Positions 1-8,551 of a stretch of DNA of 64,000 nt are shown here, in pieces. The notes below the pieces were generated by a model that searched no databases, was not told the DNA's origin, and saw nothing but the letters and a program-made list of their open reading frames with translations. The DNA lies in NCBI GenBank assembly GCA_022071945.1, contig JAJVIN010000046.1:124001-188000 (forward strand), in the 5' to 3' direction. Position numbers and translations under genes: made by a program. The stretch comes from Thermoanaerobaculia bacterium (GTDB lineage Bacteria; Acidobacteriota; Thermoanaerobaculia; UBA5066). How positions within the stretch are numbered: the stretch's first letter is position 1; each line of letters begins with the position of its first letter.

Positions 1-254
1 AGGCTTCGAGTCAGCGTCGTTCCGTACATCTCTTGTTCTGGCCTCGGTCCGGCCGCGATCTTACAGAACCCTGTCTCCGCGAGGTTTCCCGGACAACCCG
101 ACCTGCTGGTGACCCCCATCACGCAGGATTCAGACCCCCTAAGACACTCCCCGGCAGAAGCCCCAAACCGGCACCCACGCCCCCCTGAAAGACCCCTGAC
201 ACGACCCCCTGGCACCGAGGAATCCGCATACAGTTCACGATGGAGGAAGAGTCC

Positions 255-2783
255 ATGAGAAGAGCCCCTCGCCTTCGAACCCACGGAGCCGTCCTGGCCC
301 TGGCCCTCTTCCTCCACGCGATCCCGGCGTCAGGAGCGGTCTCGCCGGGAGGCCCTCTTCCCCATCCTCTCCCCCTCTTCCCCTCCGACAACTGGTGGAA
401 CACCGACGTCAGCCAGGCCCCCGTCGATCCCGCCAGCGCCTCGTTCATCAGCTTCATCGGGGTCAATCGCTCCCTCCACCCTGACTTCGGCGGGAATGCT
501 CCCGACGATCCCGAGATCTACGGGATGGTCACGATCGTCGTCCCTGGCGACACACCTCTGGAGCCGGTCGCCTTCGATTACGCGGACGAGAGCGACTACG
601 GGGCGCCTGGACGGCCCTCCGGATACCCGATTCCCGTCGAGGCCAAGACGCAGCCACGCTGGATAGAGGGAGGGTACCCCGGCAACAGCTCCGCAAGCGG
701 CGACAAGCACATGCTCATCGTCGACCGCGACAACGGATTCCTCTTCGAGACGTGGAACACCCGCTGCCTCCCCGCAGGTTCCCCCTCCTGCTCGTGGAGA
801 GCTGGCTCCGGTGCTGTCTTCTCCATCGACTCGAATGCGAGGCGGCCCGATGGCTGGACCAGCGCCGATGCCGCCGGGCTCGCCATCCTCCCCGGGCTCA
901 TCCGCTACGACGAGGCTTTCGGACCCGAGCCCATCCGCCACGCGTTCCGCGTGACGGTCCGTTCCACGAATGGATACGTCTTTCCGGCCTCGCATCGAGC
1001 CGGCTCGACGACCGGCGCGCTCCCGATGGGGGCAAGGCTCAGGCTCAAGGCCTCAAAGGACATCTCCGGCTACACCCCCCATGTCCAGAAGATCTTCCAG
1101 GCGATGAAGACCTACGGCCTCATCGTGGCCGACAACGGCTCGGACATGTACATCCAGGGCACCCATGACACCCGCTGGAACAACGACGTTCTCAACCCTG
1201 CATTCTCGAGCCTGAAGGCGAGCGACTTCGAGGTTCTCCAGCTCGGATGGCAGCCCTCCTGCCCTCCCGCGCCGTCGGGACTCACCCCCGCGAATGGCAC
1301 CCCCTCGTTCACCGGGAGCTCGCTCTCCTGGAGCACCACCGCGGGCGGTCCCGTCTCCTTCGACATCCTCTTCGACACCGTCAATCCGCCCGAGAAGCGG
1401 CTCGCGACGGTCACCGGACAGGCCGCGGGTCTGCCCCCGCTCTTCCCCGCCACTACTTATTACTGGAAGGTCATCGCTCGAAACGGATGCGGATCCGCAT
1501 CCTCACCGGTTTCCTCTTTCACGACCGGGGCCTGCTCCTTCACGGGGGCTCCGCCCCTGCTGACCTCCCCGGCGGGAGGCGCGACCGGCCTTGGCACCAC
1601 CGTTACCCTGACCTGGCAGGGAGTTCCGGGAGCCAACCGCTACGAGATCCTCTTCGGGACGGCCTCCCCGCCCCAGACCCGCTACGGGAGTGTCCCGGCC
1701 CCGGCGCTCGAAACAGCCGTCAAGGTCAATCCGGGAACTCTCTACTACTGGCAAGTCGTCGCCTACCCGGGATGCGGGACCTCGGCCGTCTCCTCCTCGA
1801 GCATCCGGTCCTTCTCGACGGCCCCGTCCTCGCCCGCGCTCACCACCCTCTCACCTTTCATCATCAACAGATGGACGGGCGGAAGCGTGGCCCTCCACGG
1901 AACGGGTTTCACGGGGTCGACGCTCCCGTTCACGGATCTCTCCGGTGATGACGCGGGGGCCTTCAGACCCACGACATCCTCGGGGACACAGATATCGGGC
2001 GTTCTCGAGCCGGTGTCGCGATCCTCCGCGGGCCTCTACGACGCCGGGATCGCGGAGGCGGGCGTCGAGAAGGCGCGGCTTCCACGAGGTCTCGTTCTGC
2101 GCGCGTTCACCGACGTCTTCGAAACAGACTGGTACTTCGAATCTTCCTCCCGCATGGCGGACACGGGGATCATGGAGGCGGATTTCGACGGGAACCTCGC
2201 GAATGGCCCACAGTTCGGTCCCCTCGAGCTCGTGACTCGTGCCCGGATGGCCGATTACCTGGCCCGGGCGTACATGTGGTGGCGAACGGGATCGACGGCG
2301 CTGACGCCCGCGGCCTGCACGCCGAGCGGCACGGGCTCCACTGACTTTCCGGACGTCCCATGCAGTCACCCGCAGTGGCTCTCCATCCACTGGATAAAGA
2401 CCTGGGGCGTCACCATCGGAGCTCCCTGCCCTGCCGGACTCTGCTACAACCCCGCCAACACGCTGACCCGCGCCGAGGCCATGACGTTTCTCGAGCGCCT
2501 GAAGCAGGGCGCTCTCCTTCCGTCCCTCCTCTCCTCCTCCGTGGGGGACATCGATCCCGGCTGCACCGAGCCCTATCCGGCCTGCAGCGGCTGGACGGAC
2601 GCCGGCATGAAGACGGCCGGGTGGCCGCGACGGGAGGGGAACGTCGCCTTCGCGGACCGGATGACCACCGGCTGTGGCGGAACCCCCGGGAATGGACTGA
2701 CCCTGTGTGTCTTCGACCCCCTCAACCGTTCCCAGATCGGCGAGCTTCTGGCGCGCAGCCTGGGACTCGTGGGGAACCCATGA
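255..2783 (+). CDS. Secreted protein with conserved N-terminal domain, two Fn3-like domains and SLH-like repeats
   Basis: 842 aa. I chose the ATG at 255, not the one at 240, because GGAGGAAGAG lies directly before it. A Sec signal peptide (about residues 1-28, ending ASGA) implies export. Residues about 35-330 form a conserved domain of unknown function that I recognise from other bacterial exported proteins (motifs SDNWWNTDVSQAP, DRDNGFLFE, TYGLIVADNGSDMY). Two Fn3-like modules follow (about 335-535; each has a YYWxV strand and a Cys pair), then an IPT-like stretch. The last ~210 residues hold degenerate SLH-like repeats (FTDVF..., VTRARMADYLARAY, LTRAEAMTFLERL, NRSQIGELLARSL). An enzymatic role cannot be assigned; a cell-surface carbohydrate- or envelope-binding role is inference. 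It is followed 16 nt later by the DUF6062 gene, so the two may be co-transcribed. Confidence 0.85.
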   Translation: MRRAPRLRTHGAVLALALFLHAIPASGAVSPGGPLPHPLPLFPSDNWWNTDVSQAPVDPASASFISFIGVNRSLHPDFGGNAPDDPEIYGMVTIVVPGDTPLEPVAFDYADESDYGAPGRPSGYPIPVEAKTQPRWIEGGYPGNSSASGDKHMLIVDRDNGFLFETWNTRCLPAGSPSCSWRAGSGAVFSIDSNARRPDGWTSADAAGLAILPGLIRYDEAFGPEPIRHAFRVTVRSTNGYVFPASHRAGSTTGALPMGARLRLKASKDISGYTPHVQKIFQAMKTYGLIVADNGSDMYIQGTHDTRWNNDVLNPAFSSLKASDFEVLQLGWQPSCPPAPSGLTPANGTPSFTGSSLSWSTTAGGPVSFDILFDTVNPPEKRLATVTGQAAGLPPLFPATTYYWKVIARNGCGSASSPVSSFTTGACSFTGAPPLLTSPAGGATGLGTTVTLTWQGVPGANRYEILFGTASPPQTRYGSVPAPALETAVKVNPGTLYYWQVVAYPGCGTSAVSSSSIRSFSTAPSSPALTTLSPFIINRWTGGSVALHGTGFTGSTLPFTDLSGDDAGAFRPTTSSGTQISGVLEPVSRSSAGLYDAGIAEAGVEKARLPRGLVLRAFTDVFETDWYFESSSRMADTGIMEADFDGNLANGPQFGPLELVTRARMADYLARAYMWWRTGSTALTPAACTPSGTGSTDFPDVPCSHPQWLSIHWIKTWGVTIGAPCPAGLCYNPANTLTRAEAMTFLERLKQGALLPSLLSSSVGDIDPGCTEPYPACSGWTDAGMKTAGWPRREGNVAFADRMTTGCGGTPGNGLTLCVFDPLNRSQIGELLARSLGLVGNP

Positions 2784-2799
2784 CGGTATTCTTCGAGGC

Positions 2800-3480
2800 A
2801 TGAAGAGGCCGAGGGCCAGTCACTCGTATTTCGAGATCCTAGAAGCGCTCCCCGGAAAGGGTTGCGCCCTCTGCGGCCTCGAGATCATCGCCGTCAAGAG
2901 ATGGTTCGAGTCCTTCCTCTACGAGCACGTCAACGACCCTGGAATCCGCTCCGAGCTTTCCCAGTCGCGAGGGTACTGTCCCCGGCACGCTCATCAACTC
3001 CTCGAAATGCAGGACGCTCTCGGTCTCACGATCCTCTACAAGGATCAAGTCGGGGCGCTCCTGGGATTCCTCGAAGGGAAGGAAGATCCGCCGCGCCGCT
3101 GGCCGTTCTCGGGACCAAGCGAGCCCCGGTTCAAGCCCGGAGTGCCGTGTCCGGCCTGCAAGGAACAGCACTCGGTGCGGCGCCGCTACGCGGCGGCGGC
3201 GGCGCTCGGATTCGGCGACGAGGCCTTCCGCCTCGCCTTCGACTCCTCGCCCGGGTTCTGCGCGCCCCACATCGGCTCCGTCCTCTCTGCCCTGGAGGAC
3301 AAGGAACCCCGCCGCTTCTTCGTGGCTTCTGAAAAAAGAAAGCTCGAGGGGATCAGAGAGGAGCTTTCCGAGTTCATTCGCAAGAGCGACCACGAGGCGA
3401 GACACGAGGCTTTCGGGAGCGAGAAGGACGGCTGGGAGCGGGCGGTCAGGCTCCTCACCGGCGAACGCGGCGTCTTCTGA
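2800..3480 (+). CDS. DUF6062 family protein with duplicated CxxC/CxxH motifs
   Basis: 226 aa, cytoplasmic, no signal or membrane segment. It matches DUF6062 by its opening (SYFEILEALPGKGCALC), YEHVNDPG and RGYCPRHAH. The sequence contains two similar halves, each with a CxxC followed by a CxxH: CALC then CPRH, and CPAC then CAPH. This suggests two metal (probably zinc) sites produced by internal duplication. The C-terminal 60 residues are charged and helical. The function of the family is unknown. The ATG at 2800 matches the family N-terminus; longer in-frame versions would overlap the preceding gene. Confidence 0.85.
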   Translation: MKRPRASHSYFEILEALPGKGCALCGLEIIAVKRWFESFLYEHVNDPGIRSELSQSRGYCPRHAHQLLEMQDALGLTILYKDQVGALLGFLEGKEDPPRRWPFSGPSEPRFKPGVPCPACKEQHSVRRRYAAAAALGFGDEAFRLAFDSSPGFCAPHIGSVLSALEDKEPRRFFVASEKRKLEGIREELSEFIRKSDHEARHEAFGSEKDGWERAVRLLTGERGVF

Positions 3481-3519
3481 CCAGGACAGGCCGCCGGCAC
3501 GCTCCCGGAAGGGGCGGCG

Positions 3520-3804
3520 TCATCCGGCGGGCGACCCCGCCGGCTTTCTTCGCAGGATCTTCTTGATGGCGACGTCGCCCGCGATCAGGAACCCGATCAG
3601 GGGGAGAAACCCCACGTAGAGAGCGCCCATGGCCGGAATCAAGGCGAGGGCGAGGAGAAACGGAATCCGGATGTACTGATTCGCCGGTGTTCCCGGAAGA
3701 ACGTCACCATCGTCCCTGAGCATGACCAGCGACCAGGCCTTCCGGTCCCAGTAGCAGCCCGCCTTGCGGACCGTGCCCCCCATCAGGATCTTCGTCTGCG
3801 CCAT
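3520..3804 (-). CDS. Small membrane protein of unknown function
   Basis: 94 aa, start ATG preceded by GGAGG at a good distance. The first ~45 residues are soluble (MAQTKILMGGTVRKAGCYWD..., one Cys). Residues about 46-76 form a hydrophobic hairpin (FLLALALIPAMGALYVGF and LPLIGFLIAGDVA), followed by a basic tail (KKILRRKPAG), consistent with an inner-membrane protein with a cytoplasmic C-terminus. I do not recognise the family. It is convergent with the DUF6062 gene and divergent from the aldo/keto reductase. The 236-nt gap to 4041 holds no other gene I can support. Confidence 0.65.
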   Translation of the reverse strand: MAQTKILMGGTVRKAGCYWDRKAWSLVMLRDDGDVLPGTPANQYIRIPFLLALALIPAMGALYVGFLPLIGFLIAGDVAIKKILRRKPAGSPAG

Positions 3805-4040
3805 CGAACCTCCAGGTTACGGGGATCGGGCCCGAAGCCGGAGGCGAGGGCGCGCCACCGCTTTGGGACCAGACGGGCGGGGATCCGAAGTCTCCGCCAC
3901 CCCCGGGATGGGATTGTAGGCAAGCCGCCGGTCTGGAGACAGGGAGCAAACGATTCATTCCGCCTGAAACACATGTACCCCCCTCCGGGGGCTCCCGCGT
4001 TTTCGCGAAACGGACGAGAATCAGCCGACCGGAGGTTTCG

Positions 4041-5135
4041 ATGCCGCTCTCTGAGTTCGATCGACGTCCGCTCTGGGCAGGGGGACCGAGGATCTCGGCC
4101 CTCGGTTTCGGCTGCTACCGGATCGACGATCGCGTCCCGCGCCACCACGACGCGCTCGATTACGCCCTTCGATCAGGGGTCACCCTCATCGACACATCCA
4201 CGAACTACGGCGACGGGCACAGCGAGACGCTCGTGGGCACCGTCCTCGACGGTCTATTCGAAAAAGGCCCGCTGCAGCGAGACGGCGTCACGGTGGTGAC
4301 GAAGGCCGGCTACGTTCAGGGATCGAACCAGGAGGAGGCCATCCGGCGGATGGGCGAAGGCCAGCCGTGGCCCGAGATGACGGAGTACAGCCCGGAGTGC
4401 TGGCACTGCATCTCGCCCGAGTTCCTCGCGGACCAGCTTTCCTACTCCCTGGAGAGGCTCCGGCTGCCGGCCGTCGACGTCCTTCTGCTCCACAACCCCG
4501 AGTACTTCTTGCAGGACGCCGAGCACAGGGGCGTGCCCAAGGACGAGGCCCGGCAGGAGTTCTACCGGCGAATCGAGCGGGCGCTCTCTCACCTGGAGGG
4601 GGAAGTCGATGCCGGCCGGATCCGGGCCTATGGCATTTCCTCCAACACTTTCGTCGTCCCGCACGAGCAGTACGACGCCGTCAGTCTCGTCCGGGTTCTC
4701 GAGCTCTCCGGTAGGGGATTCAAGGTCATCCAGCTCCCCCTGAACCCGATCGAGACAGGCGCCACGCAGGGCATCCACACACCAGGAGGCAAGAGCGTCC
4801 TCGGCGTCGCCGCCGAGGCCGGGATCGGCGTCCTCGTCAATCGGCCCTTCAACGCCTTCGGGGCTCAGGGCCTCGTCAGGTTCGCGCCCGTGGACTGGCG
4901 GGCACCGAGGAACTGGCGGATGTTCGGCGGCGAGAGCAGCCAGGCCGAGGCCTCCGAGAGGGCGCGGGTCGCCGAGATGGAGAACTACCTTTCGATGCGT
5001 TACGGCGACCTCGGCAGCGGCACGGTCTCGCAGAAGACCCTGCGTTTCCTCCTCCGGCAAGAGGGCGTCACGGCCGTGCTCGTGGGAATGAGGGAGACCT
5101 CCTACGTCGACGACTGCCTTGGCGCCCTCGGATAG
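4041..5135 (+). CDS. Aldo/keto reductase family oxidoreductase
   Basis: 364 aa; start ATG preceded by GGAGGTTTCG. A TIM-barrel NADP-dependent carbonyl reductase of the aldo/keto reductase superfamily. The catalytic tetrad is visible: Asp in LIDTSTNYGDGHSE, Tyr in the same motif (NYGDG), Lys in VTVVTKAGY, and His in VDVLLLHNPEYF. The C-terminal cofactor region is present (LRFLLRQEGVTAVLVGMRE). It is slightly longer than the usual ~310-340 aa because of an insertion around WPEMTEYSPECWHCISPEF. Substrate unknown. It ends 81 nt before the STAS genes and is probably a separate unit, since a promoter-like sequence lies between. Confidence 0.9.
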   Translation: MPLSEFDRRPLWAGGPRISALGFGCYRIDDRVPRHHDALDYALRSGVTLIDTSTNYGDGHSETLVGTVLDGLFEKGPLQRDGVTVVTKAGYVQGSNQEEAIRRMGEGQPWPEMTEYSPECWHCISPEFLADQLSYSLERLRLPAVDVLLLHNPEYFLQDAEHRGVPKDEARQEFYRRIERALSHLEGEVDAGRIRAYGISSNTFVVPHEQYDAVSLVRVLELSGRGFKVIQLPLNPIETGATQGIHTPGGKSVLGVAAEAGIGVLVNRPFNAFGAQGLVRFAPVDWRAPRNWRMFGGESSQAEASERARVAEMENYLSMRYGDLGSGTVSQKTLRFLLRQEGVTAVLVGMRETSYVDDCLGALG

Positions 5136-5157
5136 GCCAGACCGCAGCGCCCTCGCA

Positions 5158-5186
5158 TTGACTTTGCCCCCGCCTCGGCGTTAGCG
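5158..5186 (+). promoter_or_regulatory. Possible sigma70-type promoter for the STAS-glgP genes
   Basis: TTGACT (5158-5163) is followed after 17 nt by TTAGCG (5181-5186), 30 nt before the first STAS start codon. The -35 hexamer and spacing are good but the -10 is poor, so this is tentative. Confidence 0.3.
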
Positions 5187-5216
5187 TCGATTTCGCCCTG
5201 TCTTGGGGGAGAACCG

Positions 5217-5558
5217 ATGCTGTCTCACCGTTCCGCCGGCCCGGTCGAGGTCGTCTCCTTTTCGGGGGCGCTCGATGCGGCCGCGACGCCCTCGGCCCGG
5301 CGGGACTTGAAGGCCATCCTGGAAGGTGGCCGCAACCGGATCCTGGTCGATCTTTCGCAGGTCACCTTCATGGACTCGAGCGGGCTTTCGATCCTCGTGA
5401 CGGCCTTGAAGGCTGCCCGGGCCCAGGGAGGCGACGTTCTCTTGCTGTCTCCGGCCCCCATCGTCAGGACCCTCGTCCGTCTGACGCGTCTCGACAGGGT
5501 TCTGGAGTGCGTCGAGGACGAGTCCGCGGCCCTGGCGAAACTCGGTGGCGCCGAGTGA
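5217..5558 (+). CDS. STAS-domain anti-anti-sigma factor-like protein (first of pair)
   Basis: 113 aa, a single STAS domain. Homologues (SpoIIAA, RsbV) bind an anti-sigma kinase and are switched off by phosphorylation of one Ser. Here that Ser is retained in VTFMDSSGLSIL. The start has GGGGGAGA upstream. A second STAS gene follows after 43 nt, then glycogen phosphorylase, all on the same strand. No anti-sigma kinase (RsbW-like) or PP2C phosphatase gene is in the window, so the partner must be encoded elsewhere. Its link to glycogen use is inference from position only. Confidence 0.88.
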   Translation: MLSHRSAGPVEVVSFSGALDAAATPSARRDLKAILEGGRNRILVDLSQVTFMDSSGLSILVTALKAARAQGGDVLLLSPAPIVRTLVRLTRLDRVLECVEDESAALAKLGGAE

Positions 5559-5601
5559 GTGTTTTCCCGCTGGGTGACGAGCTATCAGGGAGGAGAAGTA
5601 G

Positions 5602-5949
5602 ATGAATCTTTCGTTCGAAGGTCAGGGAGACGTCGTGGTCGTACGGCTCCTGAGTTCGCGATTCGAGGCAGAGGCCTCCGACGAGTTCCGGCGGCGGATG
5701 ACGGAGTACATCGCGTCCGGGGCTTCGCACTTCGTTCTGGACCTGTCCGCCGTGAAGTTCATGGACAGCGGCGCCCTGGGCGCGGTGCTGTCGGTCGTCA
5801 AGTCGCTCCCTTCCACCGGAGACCTGAGGCTCGCGGCCGTGAACGACCCCGTCCGCACGGTCCTTCGCCTGACCCGGATCGACAAGGTGCTCTCGATCTT
5901 CGACGACGTCGACGACGCCCTGCGATCTTTCGGCCCCTCCGGGGGCTGA
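5602..5949 (+). CDS. STAS-domain anti-anti-sigma factor-like protein (second of pair)
   Basis: 115 aa, one STAS domain with strong SD (GGGAGGAGAAG). The phospho-acceptor region reads VKFMDSGALGAVL, so the Asp-Ser pair is kept while the next residue is Gly rather than Ser. It shares the RLTRIDKVL... C-terminal element with the preceding STAS protein (RLTRLDRVL...), which suggests local duplication followed by divergence. It lies 51 nt upstream of glgP, with no terminator visible between. It probably acts in a partner-switching pathway; direct control of GlgP is not supported by sequence. Confidence 0.88.
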   Translation: MNLSFEGQGDVVVVRLLSSRFEAEASDEFRRRMTEYIASGASHFVLDLSAVKFMDSGALGAVLSVVKSLPSTGDLRLAAVNDPVRTVLRLTRIDKVLSIFDDVDDALRSFGPSGG

Positions 5950-6000
5950 CCCCACATCCTCCGCCCGGGGACACCCGGGCTTCTTCATCGAGGAGACCAC

Positions 6001-8460
6001 ATGGACACAACCGTAGCGGAATTCCAGCGCGTCGACCGCGAATCGCTCAAGTCTCTGATTCGGCGTCACGTGAAGTTCGGACTCGGAAAGTCGCTTTCGC
6101 GGGCCACTCCCGAGGACATCTACCTCGCCGTCGCGCTGAGCGCCCGCGAGATCGCCCTGGAGAAGCAGTTCGCGACGCAGAGAAAGATCGAGGAGCAGGA
6201 CCCGAAGGTCGTCTTCTACCTCTCCATGGAGTTTCTGATCGGGCGGCTGCTGGGCAACACGCTCGTCAACCTCGGGATCGACGAGCCCATGGCCGAGGCC
6301 GTGAGAGACCTCGGCTTCTCCCTCGACGACCTCAAGGACCTCGAGATCGACGCGGCCCTCGGCAACGGAGGCCTCGGCCGCCTCGCCGCCTGCTTCCTCG
6401 ACTCCCTGGCCACCCTCGGCTACCCCGGGTTCGGGTATGGCCTCTACTACGAGTTCGGCCTCTTCCGCCAGGAGATCGACAACGGCTTCCAGCGCGAGAA
6501 GCCCGACCGCTGGCAGCAGGTCATCATGCCGTGGGTTCTCGAGCGTCCCGAGGAATCGGTGATGATTCCTGCCTACGGCCGCATCGTCGAGGGTCTCGAC
6601 CGCCACGGCCGCTACAACCCGATGTGGCTCGACTGGAAGGTCGTCATCGGCACGCCCCACGACATCCAGGTCGTCGGCTACGGCGGCAAGGCCGTCAATC
6701 TCCTGAGGCTCTACTCGGCCGAGCCCTCGACCGACTTCGACATGCAGATCTTCAACAGCGGCGACTACATCAAGGCCGTCGAGCAGAAGATCCAGACCGA
6801 GACGATCTCCAAGGTTCTCTACCCGGCCGACGCCGTTCGAACGGGAAAAGAACTCCGGCTCATGCAGGAGTACTTCTTCGTCGCCTGCGCCCTGAATGAC
6901 ATCGTCAAGAAATTCCAGAAGAAGCACTCCGACCTGACTCTCTTCCCGCAGAAGGCCGCCATCCAGCTCAACGACACGCACCCGACCCTCGCCATCCCGG
7001 AGTTGATGCGAATCCTCATCGACGAGAACGACTTCACCTGGGAAAAGGCGTGGCAGATCACGACCGAGACCTTCGGCTACACGAACCACACTCTCCTGCC
7101 CGAGGCCCTCGAGCGCTGGCCGGTGCCGCTGTTCGAGGAGATCGTGCCCCGTCACCTGCAGATCATCTACGAGATCAACCGCCGGTTCCTGGACGAGGCC
7201 GCCGTCTACTCCCTGTCCGACCCCGACTTCCCCAGGCGGGTCTCGATCTTCGAGGAAGGGAAGACCAAGGAAGTCCGGATGGCGAACCTCGCCATCGTCG
7301 GCAGCCACTCGGTGAATGGCGTCGCCGCGCTCCACAGCGAGCTGATCAAGACCTCGCTCGTCCCGGACTTCCACAGACTCTGGCCCCACAAGTTCAACAA
7401 CAAGACGAACGGGGTCACCCCGCGCCGCTGGCTCCTCAAGGCCAACCCCTCGCTCGCCTCGCTTTTGACCCGCACCATAGGCGACGGCTGGATCACCGAT
7501 CTCGATGCGCTCCGCCAGATCGAGCCGAAGGCCGAGGACGCGGGCTTTAGGAGCGAGTTCCTGAAAATCAAGCGCGAGAACAAGGTGAGGCTCGCCCAGG
7601 TCACGAAGAAGCTCCTGCGGATCAACGTCGACCCGGACTCGATGTTCGACATTCAGGCGAAGCGAATCCACGAGTACAAGAGGCAGCTCCTCGACATTCT
7701 GCACGTCATCCACCACTACCTCTCGATCGTGGAGTTCGGCGTCGACTTCCCGGTGCCGAAGACTTACTTCTTCGCGGGCAAGGCCGCTCCCAGCTACTGG
7801 ACGGCGAAGAACATCATCAAGCTCATCAACAGCGTCGCCGACCGGGTCAACAACGACCGCCGCGTGCGCGACCGGCTGAAGGTCGTCTTCCTCCCCGACT
7901 ACCGCGTCACCCTGGCCGAGGTCATCATCCCCGCCTGCGACCTCTCCGAGCAGATCTCGACGGCCGGCCACGAGGCCTCCGGCACGGGGAACATGAAGTT
8001 CGCGATGAACGGAGCCCTCACCATCGGAACGCTCGATGGGGCCAACATCGAGATCGCCGAGGCCGTCGGAGCCGGGAACATCTACATCTTCGGGAAGACC
8101 GCCCAGGAAATCGAGGAGATGAACCGGCAGGGGAGCTATCGCTCGTGGGAGGCCATCAACGCTTGCGAGCCGCTCCGCCGCGTCCTCGACGCGGTTTCCT
8201 CCCCCCTCTTCTCGCCGGGTGAGCCGGGGATCTTCGACTGGGTCAAGAAGCTCCTCGTGGATGACGGCGACCGCTACTTCCTCGCCGCCGACTTCCCCTC
8301 CTACGCGGACTCTCAGATCCGGGCGGCGGTCGACTATCAGCACCGGGAGGAATGGGCGAAAAAGGCCATCCTCAACGTCGCGCGCATGGGCCCGTTCTCC
8401 TCGGACCGGACCATCAAGCAGTACGCCGAGGAAATCTGGGGGCTCAAACCCCTCGATTGA
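6001..8460 (+). CDS. glgP: Glycogen/starch phosphorylase
   Basis: 819 aa, full length for the GT35 family. The enzyme removes terminal alpha-1,4-linked glucose from glycogen or maltodextrin with phosphate, giving glucose-1-phosphate in the cytoplasm. Diagnostic segments: ALGNGGLGRLAACFLDS near residue 120, KTNGVTPRRWL, and the pyridoxal-phosphate lysine region EASGTGNMKFAMNG. The start ATG has GAGGAGA upstream. It closes a three-gene run with two STAS proteins. A secreted isoamylase elsewhere in the window (22.1 kb) would supply debranched glucan, but the two genes are not linked. A strong hairpin follows the stop codon. Confidence 0.97.
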   Translation: MDTTVAEFQRVDRESLKSLIRRHVKFGLGKSLSRATPEDIYLAVALSAREIALEKQFATQRKIEEQDPKVVFYLSMEFLIGRLLGNTLVNLGIDEPMAEAVRDLGFSLDDLKDLEIDAALGNGGLGRLAACFLDSLATLGYPGFGYGLYYEFGLFRQEIDNGFQREKPDRWQQVIMPWVLERPEESVMIPAYGRIVEGLDRHGRYNPMWLDWKVVIGTPHDIQVVGYGGKAVNLLRLYSAEPSTDFDMQIFNSGDYIKAVEQKIQTETISKVLYPADAVRTGKELRLMQEYFFVACALNDIVKKFQKKHSDLTLFPQKAAIQLNDTHPTLAIPELMRILIDENDFTWEKAWQITTETFGYTNHTLLPEALERWPVPLFEEIVPRHLQIIYEINRRFLDEAAVYSLSDPDFPRRVSIFEEGKTKEVRMANLAIVGSHSVNGVAALHSELIKTSLVPDFHRLWPHKFNNKTNGVTPRRWLLKANPSLASLLTRTIGDGWITDLDALRQIEPKAEDAGFRSEFLKIKRENKVRLAQVTKKLLRINVDPDSMFDIQAKRIHEYKRQLLDILHVIHHYLSIVEFGVDFPVPKTYFFAGKAAPSYWTAKNIIKLINSVADRVNNDRRVRDRLKVVFLPDYRVTLAEVIIPACDLSEQISTAGHEASGTGNMKFAMNGALTIGTLDGANIEIAEAVGAGNIYIFGKTAQEIEEMNRQGSYRSWEAINACEPLRRVLDAVSSPLFSPGEPGIFDWVKKLLVDDGDRYFLAADFPSYADSQIRAAVDYQHREEWAKKAILNVARMGPFSSDRTIKQYAEEIWGLKPLD

Positions 8461-8510
8461 GGCCCCTCTAAAAGAGAACCCTCTCCCGTTTTCTCCGGGT
8501 CCCCACCTTC

Positions 8511-8540
8511 CTGGAGCGCCGGCTTTCCGCCGGCCTCCAG
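8511..8540. terminator. Hairpin between convergent glgP and hybrid kinase genes
   Basis: CTGGAG-C-GCCGGC pairs with GCCGGC-CTCCAG around a TTTCC loop, giving a 12-bp stem with one bulged C. It lies between two convergent stop codons, so it could end transcription from both sides. There is no U-tract, so intrinsic termination is not certain. Confidence 0.55.
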
Positions 8541-8551
8541 GGAGGCCTGGC

